Source: Campylobacteraceae bacterium (GTDB taxonomy: Bacteria > Campylobacterota > Campylobacteria > Campylobacterales > Sulfurovaceae). From it: DNA of 37,295 nt. Positions 32,271 through 37,295 of the stretch are shown here, piece by piece. Every line of letters starts with the position of its first letter. Positions within the stretch are counted from its first letter, which is position 1. A model generated the notes under the pieces. That model was given only the letters and a program-made list of their open reading frames with translations, did not search any database and was not told where the DNA came from. The translations under genes and the position numbers were made by a program. The DNA lies in NCBI GenBank assembly GCA_027081065.1, contig JALWLW010000106.1:1-37295 (forward strand). The letters are read 5' to 3'.

Positions 32271-33611
32271 TTAATGCACTTCATGAGCCACCTCATCATC
32301 AAAGCTTTTTTTATTTGTCATAATAATAGCCACCAACACCAAAGCATAAACCACCGTAGAGAGTAAAATAACCCCTATGACAATCGCATCAAACATCGCT
32401 TTGTGTTCAAAACCTTTGGGTAGCATTTGAAGCATGACAATAGAGAGTCCCCCTTTAATTCCTGCAAACAAAAGAACCGACCACCAACGTACGCCAATAT
32501 CTGTCATTTTTTTCGTTAAGTTAGAGACAATTCCAAATGTCCCCATCATAAAGGCTCGAATCACAGTGGTAACCAAAAACATCAATAAAATCTCTTTTTG
32601 ATACTTAATTAATGCATCAAAATGAACAATACTTGCCATGGACATAAACAAGAAAGTATTGGCTAAGAGTGCTAATACAGCCACATAGTTCAAGTTTTGT
32701 TTGTGTCGTTCAATGCTACTTACATCCGATGAAAGCTTACGTGTAATCCCACTCATGAAACCTGAAGAGAAAACCTTTTTACTTTTGTTTGCACGGTTAA
32801 CAATATTTTTAGCTTTACGTACTTGACGTTCTTTGGCATCAAAAGACTTTTGTGTAATGGTGTTCAATGTAATAATCGCCACAATCACAGCCAACAGCCC
32901 AGCCATATGCCAATGTTCAGCCACTTCAAATGCACCATAAGCAGTTAGTAAAATAAGTACCAATTCACTCATAGGGTCAGAAGTTAAACGCATAATTAAC
33001 ACCCCAAGGTAACCAACAACAAGTCCAATAAGAACTGAAACAACAATGACCTTAGCTGAGACAATAACAATGTCCATCGCCCCAATATGCACTCCATTCA
33101 TCATAGGAATTGCAATAAACATAAAAATAATAAGTGCCGTAGCATCATTAAATAAAGATTCACCCTCAGCCAAAATAGCCAGTTTATGAGGAACATTAAA
33201 AGAAGAAAACACCGAAACTACCGAAACAGGGTCAGTCGCTAAAACCATTGCGAACAAAGCAATGATTGCTCCTGTAGAGAGTGCATACTCTGCAAAAAAG
33301 GTATTGGCTGCAAAGATTCCAAAGCCAATGGAAATTGCCACAGAAAAAGCAGCCAAATAGACCAAACTCAAGACATTCTTTTTTAAGTCCTCTAACTTCA
33401 ACTGTAAAGCATCAGCAGCAATTAAAATAGGAATTAAAAACAGTACCAATTCAGCAAAGGTCTCTTCTGAAAAAAGTACCATTTGTGGAAAAGTATAATA
33501 AAAACCATAACTAAGTCCAATAAGGGAAATGGGTGATGGAATCTTAAAATACTTTTGTAATTCTATGGAGATAAATAAAATAGTAAGTAGTGCTAAAAGG
33601 GTTAATATCAT
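32271..33611 (-). CDS. CPA1-family cation:proton antiporter
   Basis: Inner-membrane Na+ or K+/H+ antiporter, 446 residues with about twelve helices. Conserved sites: ATDPVSVVSV with Asp127, and AEGESLFNDATALIIF with Glu149, Asn155 and Asp156, the CPA1 'ND' pair. A cytoplasmic stretch rich in Lys/Arg (about 255-300) interrupts the helices near the centre. It is last in a leftward group with rsmE and a small membrane protein. The start codon lies ten bases after a perfect hairpin that contains AAGG, so translation may be regulated. The transported ion cannot be told. Confidence 0.9.
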   Translation of the reverse strand: MILTLLALLTILFISIELQKYFKIPSPISLIGLSYGFYYTFPQMVLFSEETFAELVLFLIPILIAADALQLKLEDLKKNVLSLVYLAAFSVAISIGFGIFAANTFFAEYALSTGAIIALFAMVLATDPVSVVSVFSSFNVPHKLAILAEGESLFNDATALIIFMFIAIPMMNGVHIGAMDIVIVSAKVIVVSVLIGLVVGYLGVLIMRLTSDPMSELVLILLTAYGAFEVAEHWHMAGLLAVIVAIITLNTITQKSFDAKERQVRKAKNIVNRANKSKKVFSSGFMSGITRKLSSDVSSIERHKQNLNYVAVLALLANTFLFMSMASIVHFDALIKYQKEILLMFLVTTVIRAFMMGTFGIVSNLTKKMTDIGVRWWSVLLFAGIKGGLSIVMLQMLPKGFEHKAMFDAIVIGVILLSTVVYALVLVAIIMTNKKSFDDEVAHEVH

Positions 33612-33616
33612 GGGTT

Positions 33617-33643
33617 AATACCTTAAATTTAAATTAAGGTATT
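33617..33643 (-). promoter_or_regulatory. Hairpin over the antiporter ribosome binding site
   Basis: A perfect ten-base stem (33617-33626 with 33634-33643) and a seven-base loop, TTTAAAT on the minus strand. The 3' arm holds AAGG nine bases before the ATG. It could be a terminator of rsmE, but no T-run follows. RNA-level control or an operator is possible. Confidence 0.6.
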
Positions 33644-33657
33644 TTAGCAAAAAAAGT

Positions 33658-34326
33658 TTAGAGTAAGAGTTTAGCCCCCACAGCACAAACAGCAGACTCA
33701 CTCTTCAAAATAAGAGGCGTATCTAAACCCATAATGTTTTCAGTCTTAAACAAAGCCACTTCATCAACCGTAAAGCCCCCTTCACAGCCAACAACAAATA
33801 TTTTTACATTTGAACTTTCACTTAATTTTTGCTCTGAAAAGTTTAACATGACAGCATCTCTATGTTCTTCTAAAAAGGTATTTAAATTATTACTCATATG
33901 AAGTTGCATTAAAGAGCTTCTTCCACTTTGTTGAGATGAGTTGAGTAAGATTTTTTCTAACCTTTTAAAATCTGGTTTAAAAGATTTTTGAGAGCGTTCA
34001 CAATAGATGAAAGTAATAGAGTCTACGCCCATTTCATTGAGTGTGGGTAAAACTTTTTCCACAGACTTGGGGTCAATAACACACCAACCTAGGTGGAGTT
34101 CTCTTTTGGCAAGAACTTTTAAAATTTCTGATGTTTCTAAGACAAGTAATGCCTCTTTTTTAGATAAAGAGACAATCTTATAAAAATAGATTTGCTCATC
34201 TAAAAGATTTCGTAACGTAATAACTTCACCCTCTCGGTGACGACGTACCTTAAAAATATAACGATGTTCGTCCCCACTTAGGGTTAAGTTTGGCTCACCT
34301 GCTTCTTTGACAAAAAGATACTGCAC
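33658..34326 (-). CDS. rsmE: 16S rRNA m3U1498 methyltransferase
   Basis: SPOUT-fold methyltransferase for position 1498 of 16S rRNA. 222 residues. An N-terminal PUA-like part (GDEHRYIFKVRRHREGE) precedes the knotted domain. Family landmarks: SQQSGRSSLM (131-140), VGCEGGFTVDEV (179-190) where others have GPEGG, and LILKSESAV (205-213) replacing the usual ILRTETA. Those changes match a divergent Campylobacterota branch and may weaken annotation by profile. It starts 15 bases after the small membrane protein. Confidence 0.9.
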   Translation of the reverse strand: MQYLFVKEAGEPNLTLSGDEHRYIFKVRRHREGEVITLRNLLDEQIYFYKIVSLSKKEALLVLETSEILKVLAKRELHLGWCVIDPKSVEKVLPTLNEMGVDSITFIYCERSQKSFKPDFKRLEKILLNSSQQSGRSSLMQLHMSNNLNTFLEEHRDAVMLNFSEQKLSESSNVKIFVVGCEGGFTVDEVALFKTENIMGLDTPLILKSESAVCAVGAKLLL

Positions 34327-34341
34327 AAAAAAACCTAATGC

Positions 34342-34746
34342 TTACGCTTTAAACATCATGAAAAGAGTAATTCCTACAAGTACTACTAAGTTTAAAACAC
34401 TGGCTTTGGTAAACCCAGTGCGTAACATAGCAAACGTAGCTTCATCTTCTAAGTCACCTTTTTTAATGCGTTTATGCTTTGAAATCTCAATGCCCATCAT
34501 CACAGCAAAAACAGCTATCATGATAATAATGCTTAACCCAAAATCCATCTCACCTACAACCAAGGCGACAATTCCTGAAAAAACTATCATGGTAATGAGT
34601 GCTTGAAAAATCATGGTATATAAAAAACTTGCCTTTTTAAATGCCTTAGGCTCTTTTGCCATGGTCGGTACTAAAAAACCTAAAATGATAAACGCGATGA
34701 AAGCGTAAATCAAAACGGTATGTGTCAATAACATCTCTTCTAACAT
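34342..34746 (-). CDS. Four-helix membrane protein of unknown function
   Basis: 134 residues with four hydrophobic helices (about 8-28, 42-62, 66-86 and 115-132) and a charged loop KHKRIKKGDLEDEATF. Conserved-looking in layout but I recognise no family. AAGGAG precedes its ATG. It leads a leftward unit with rsmE and the antiporter; its start is 73 bases from the divergent moeA start. Confidence 0.7.
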   Translation of the reverse strand: MLEEMLLTHTVLIYAFIAFIILGFLVPTMAKEPKAFKKASFLYTMIFQALITMIVFSGIVALVVGEMDFGLSIIIMIAVFAVMMGIEISKHKRIKKGDLEDEATFAMLRTGFTKASVLNLVVLVGITLFMMFKA

Positions 34747-34787
34747 GGTATTCTCCTTATTTAAAAATGAATTATATCCTATTTTGT

Positions 34788-34793
34788 TATACT
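34788..34793 (+). promoter_or_regulatory. -10 element for moeA
   Basis: TATACT in TTATACTTTTG, 26 bases before the chosen moeA ATG and upstream of AAAGG (34809-34813). Confidence 0.4.
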
Positions 34794-34819
34794 TTTGCCA
34801 TATTAAACAAAGGTTAAAA

Positions 34820-36037
34820 ATGACATTTTCTATTGAAGAAGCTTTAGATACTATTTACCATGAAGTAAGTGAAAAAAGCACCCATATCTTAGCCATTGAA
34901 GAGACTTTAGGGATGATTGTCGCTAAAGATTATGAAGCAAACTTTGACTTACCACGTTTTGATAATTCGGCGATGGATGGTTATGCTGTGAAAGTAAATG
35001 ATGCAGACAAAGAAGTAAAAGTAAAAGAGATTACTTACGCAGGAGATGTTGCAGAGGATACGTTTAACGAAGGCGAAGTAGTAAAAATAATGACAGGAGC
35101 ACCTACGCCTAAAGGGTGCGAAGCCATTGTTGCCATTGAAGATGTTACACTTACTGACAAAGGCATAATCCTTCCAAGCAACATTAAAAAAGACAACTTC
35201 ATTCGCTTTAAAGGTGAAGACATTAAAAAAGGGAACATCTTTTTAGAAGCTAAAACAAAAATTACAGCCTACTCTTTAGCACTTTTAGCGTCTCAGGGCA
35301 TTACACATATTGAAATTTACAGAAAACCAAAAGTAGTCATTTTCTCTACAGGTGAAGAGCTAAAAGCCCATTATGAAAAAATAGAAGGACACCAACTCTA
35401 CAACTCCAATGCCCCTATGTTTTCAGCCCGTGCCAAAGAGCTTGGTTGTGATGTCTCGTACATCTCCATAGCAGGAGACAGTATGGAGTCACTTAAAAAT
35501 GCCATTAACAATGCCAAAGATGCTGACCTAATTTTAACCACAGGTGGGGTTTCTGTAGGCGACAAAGACTTTACCAAAGAAGCTTTTATCGAATTGGGCA
35601 TGAAAACGTATTTTTCAGGCATTGACATTAAACCAGGTCGTCCTACTAACTTTGGAAAAATAGATGACTGTTTCATTATTAATCTTCCTGGAAATCCACT
35701 TGCAGCCATGGTGAATTTTGAGATGTTTGTCAAACCTACCATTTCCAAACTCTCTGGTACAAAAAGTTTTTATCATGGAGCAATCTCTACTCAAATAAAA
35801 ACTGAACATAAATTTAGAGCAGGAAAGAATGCTGTTATATTAGGAACGTGGGATGGAAATTCATTTGAAATCATTAAAGGTCAAAAGCCAGGCATGGTTG
35901 CTCCACTTGATATTGCAGATGGATTAATTGTAACACATAAAGAAGTAGACTATTTAGCCAAAGAACAAATGGTTAACATGATACCAATAAAATTAAATTT
36001 GATGAGTGAGAAAAAAGAAGATTTTTTTGTAAAATAA
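34820..36037 (+). CDS. moeA: Molybdopterin molybdotransferase
   Basis: Inserts molybdate into adenylylated molybdopterin. The start is at 34820 (MTFSIEEALDTIYHE) with AAAGG just upstream. The frame is open 25 codons further, but that part overlaps the -10 and reads as a hydrophobic stretch alien to MoeA. 405 residues, standard. Visible: LPRFDNSAMDGYAV (domain I), IMTGAPTPKGCEAIV, TTGGVSVGDKDF, KPGRPTNFG and LPGNPLAAMVNFEMF. Convergent with the cytochrome c gene. No other molybdenum-cofactor gene is next to it. Confidence 0.96.
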   Translation: MTFSIEEALDTIYHEVSEKSTHILAIEETLGMIVAKDYEANFDLPRFDNSAMDGYAVKVNDADKEVKVKEITYAGDVAEDTFNEGEVVKIMTGAPTPKGCEAIVAIEDVTLTDKGIILPSNIKKDNFIRFKGEDIKKGNIFLEAKTKITAYSLALLASQGITHIEIYRKPKVVIFSTGEELKAHYEKIEGHQLYNSNAPMFSARAKELGCDVSYISIAGDSMESLKNAINNAKDADLILTTGGVSVGDKDFTKEAFIELGMKTYFSGIDIKPGRPTNFGKIDDCFIINLPGNPLAAMVNFEMFVKPTISKLSGTKSFYHGAISTQIKTEHKFRAGKNAVILGTWDGNSFEIIKGQKPGMVAPLDIADGLIVTHKEVDYLAKEQMVNMIPIKLNLMSEKKEDFFVK

Positions 36038-36042
36038 TTTAG

Positions 36043-36068
36043 TTTGCTCGGAGAAAACTCCGAACAAA
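36043..36068 (+). terminator. Hairpin between moeA and the cytochrome c gene
   Basis: TTTG, one mismatch, TCGGAG (36048-36053), loop AAAA, CTCCGA (36058-36063), mismatch, CAAA (36065-36068). A GC-rich six-base core between convergent stops; likely bidirectional. T-tracts are short. Confidence 0.55.
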
Positions 36069-36075
36069 TAAGCTA

Positions 36076-36708
36076 TTAAAGACTTGACATATAAGCAGCT
36101 ACTGCTTTAATATCATCATCACTCATAGAAGCCACTTGACCTTTCATTAACATACCCATACCAACAGCATTTGTTGTACCAGCTTTGTAACCTTTAAGTT
36201 TTGCCTCTAAATCTGCTGCTGATTGACCAGCAACTGGTGTTGCTTTACCCATTGCTTTATTTTTACCATCAGCTCCATGACAACCAGCACATTTAGCATA
36301 AAGTGCTTTACCTTCATCTGTATTAACTGCTGATGCTACTGCTGCTGTTGCTGTTGCTGCTGCTGATTTTACTGAATCAACTGCTGAAGATGCTGTCTCT
36401 GTCACTTTATCAACTGCTGAAGATGCTGTCTCTTTTACTGCTTCTGTTGCTGTAGAAACTGTTTTACTTGCTGCTTCTTTTACTTTTTCTGCTGCATGAG
36501 ATACGGCTTCTTTAGCTTCATCTGTTGCTGACTTTTTGTCACCACCACATTTACCTTCACCACATTTTCCCTCACCACACTTCATTGGTGCTGCTGCTTC
36601 AGTTTTTGCTTCCTTAGCTGCTTTTGCTTCTGCACCTGTAGCTGAGTCTCCACATGCTGTTAAAAGCAATGCTGCTGCGATCATTGATAAAACTGTAAGT
36701 TTTTTCAT
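36076..36708 (-). CDS. Lipoprotein c-type cytochrome with repeat stalk
   Basis: 210 residues. Lipoprotein signal with lipobox LLTAC, so Cys19 is acylated. Then CGEGKCGEGKCGG (44-56) with Cys44, Cys49 and Cys54, which recalls the CGEGKCG runs of small metal-binding lipoproteins. Next an Ala/Val/Thr/Lys/Glu-rich stalk (about 60-128) with 11-residue repeats (ETASSAVDKVT then ETASSAVDSVK). Last a class I cytochrome c domain (about 130-210) with CAGCH (140-144) and axial Met at 184, 186 or 188. It probably carries electrons at the envelope. Own promoter; AAAGGATATAACGA precedes the ATG. Confidence 0.88.
   Translation of the reverse strand: MKKLTVLSMIAAALLLTACGDSATGAEAKAAKEAKTEAAAPMKCGEGKCGEGKCGGDKKSATDEAKEAVSHAAEKVKEAASKTVSTATEAVKETASSAVDKVTETASSAVDSVKSAAATATAAVASAVNTDEGKALYAKCAGCHGADGKNKAMGKATPVAGQSAADLEAKLKGYKAGTTNAVGMGMLMKGQVASMSDDDIKAVAAYMSSL
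36377..36433 (-). repeat. 33-base tandem repeat in the cytochrome stalk
   Basis: A 24-base identical block occurs at 36377-36400 and again at 36410-36433, spaced exactly 33 bases. It encodes two 11-residue repeats. Near-identity at DNA level, including silent positions, points to recent duplication or conversion. Confidence 0.75.
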
Positions 36709-36738
36709 TCGTTATATCCTTTAGATTTAATATATGTT

Positions 36739-36767
36739 ATTATACTATACTTCTTTAGGATTTACAA
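36739..36767 (-). promoter_or_regulatory. Promoter of the cytochrome c lipoprotein gene
   Basis: Minus strand TTGTAA (36762-36767), 17-base spacer and TATAAT (36739-36744), 30 bases before the ATG at 36708. It overlaps the stop end of the queD gene, so the cytochrome gene is probably transcribed independently. Confidence 0.5.
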
Positions 36768-37295
36768 CTATTTTAGAAGCCAAGAGTAAGTCCCACAGTT
36801 TAGGGTTTCTCCACTCATTTTTCACCTGTTTTGAAAATTTAATATCGTCTAAACTTATATTACCCATAAGCTGACTGTATGCATCTTCTCTAAAACCTTG
36901 AGCATATCCACTCTTAGTTTCATGAACAATAATACTATGAAGCTTTACATTACGCTCTCCATTGACCATCCCTGTACACTCTAAAACACGCTCAACAATT
37001 AAGTAAATAACCCGTGAAAATTGTTCAGCTGAGGGAGACACAGGCAACTCAACCCAACGCTCAGAATGTTTTTTCATATCCTCTACATAAACTTCATCAT
37101 CTCCTGACCAAAGCGTAATGGCATGATCAAATGATTCAATAAGTTCTTTAATCGTTTGCTTCATTAAGCCAAAGTCATACACCATCTGTCCATGGTCTAA
37201 ATAGTTTGACTCTAACAGTACTTCTATCTCATAAGAGTGTCCATGAATGTTCTTAGAACATCGCTGAGTAGTACAACCTCTTACAATATGTGCAT
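36745..37295 (-). CDS. queD: 6-carboxytetrahydropterin synthase family protein, 5' end cut off
   Basis: Converts dihydroneopterin triphosphate to 6-carboxytetrahydropterin, the first committed step to preQ0 and queuosine. The frame runs open to the right edge, so the N-terminus is missing. Just inside the edge it reads AHIVRGCTTQRCSKNIHGHSYEIEV, with the zinc histidines (AH and HGH) and the catalytic-type Cys. Further in: QMVYDFGLMK, LIESFDHAITLWSG, SPSAEQFSRVIYLIVERVL and IIVHETKSGYAQ with the conserved Glu. An internal ATG at 37185 is not the true start. Longer than E. coli QueD at the C-terminus (about 50 extra residues). Confidence 0.85.
   Translation of the reverse strand, partial: AHIVRGCTTQRCSKNIHGHSYEIEVLLESNYLDHGQMVYDFGLMKQTIKELIESFDHAITLWSGDDEVYVEDMKKHSERWVELPVSPSAEQFSRVIYLIVERVLECTGMVNGERNVKLHSIIVHETKSGYAQGFREDAYSQLMGNISLDDIKFSKQVKNEWRNPKLWDLLLASKIVVNPKEV

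Noticed and set aside
34745..34819. A longer moeA start with 25 extra residues.
   Set aside because: That stretch contains the likely -10, has no ribosome binding site and does not match the MoeA N-terminus. The ATG at 34820 has AAAGG before it.

Overview
The window is an AT-rich bacterial chromosome segment. It almost certainly comes from the Campylobacterota (the former Epsilonproteobacteria), most plausibly a free-living relative of Sulfurimonas or Sulfurovum. Reasons: the tatB-tatC-queA block; an rnr-holA / rpsF-ssb-rpsR neighbourhood of the kind I recall from Helicobacter pylori; the epsilon-type transaldolase; the divergent RsmE; and promoters that mostly show a clear -10 with a poor -35. 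It is largely core genome. I see no phage, insertion sequence, CRISPR array or tRNA.

Layout. The left edge (1-117) carries an rRNA-operon-type promoter and boxA firing leftwards out of the window. Then come, leftward, a patatin-like lipase and purU, and rightward a small DUF6172-type gene. The leftward block 2265-5036 holds leuB, leuD, a YmdB-type phosphodiesterase and a tiny zinc-ribbon membrane protein. A rightward SH3-SPOR envelope protein meets the leftward tatB-tatC-queA operon tail to tail. Rightward genes follow: a Crp/Fnr-family regulator, ispE and a lipoprotein alpha/beta hydrolase. A leftward multispan membrane protein comes next, then rnr and holA. A leftward hybrid histidine kinase separates these from rpsF-ssb-rpsR. 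Then come a Deg-type protease (leftward), efp (rightward) and an alanine/glycine symporter (leftward).

From 22.7 to 27.1 kb is the most accessory-looking region. A tightly coupled three-gene signalling cassette (receiver protein, FIST sensor, soluble hybrid kinase with Hpt domain) lies beside an unusual SDR-fold protein. That gene's ribosome binding site is buried in a perfect 10-bp hairpin, and it ends at an 18-bp-stem terminator. Then come tal and the complete substrate-selecting arm of the bacterial N-degron pathway (clpS-clpA-aat) in one leftward operon, with bioD divergent from it. The right end holds a CPA1 antiporter, rsmE and a small membrane protein (one leftward operon), moeA, a lipoprotein cytochrome c with an LEA-like 11-residue-repeat stalk, and a queD gene cut by the right edge.

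How the genes work together: aat, clpS and clpA form one proteolysis module. tatB and tatC form the Tat translocon core. queA and queD are two steps of queuosine synthesis. leuD and leuB are two steps of leucine synthesis. rpsF/ssb/rpsR are a translation/replication operon. The receiver/FIST/kinase trio is probably one ligand-responsive phosphorelay whose output lies outside the window. The points most worth a second look are that cassette, two hairpins that sequester ribosome binding sites, a TatC with about 95 extra residues in its first periplasmic loop, and the cytochrome c lipoprotein stalk.
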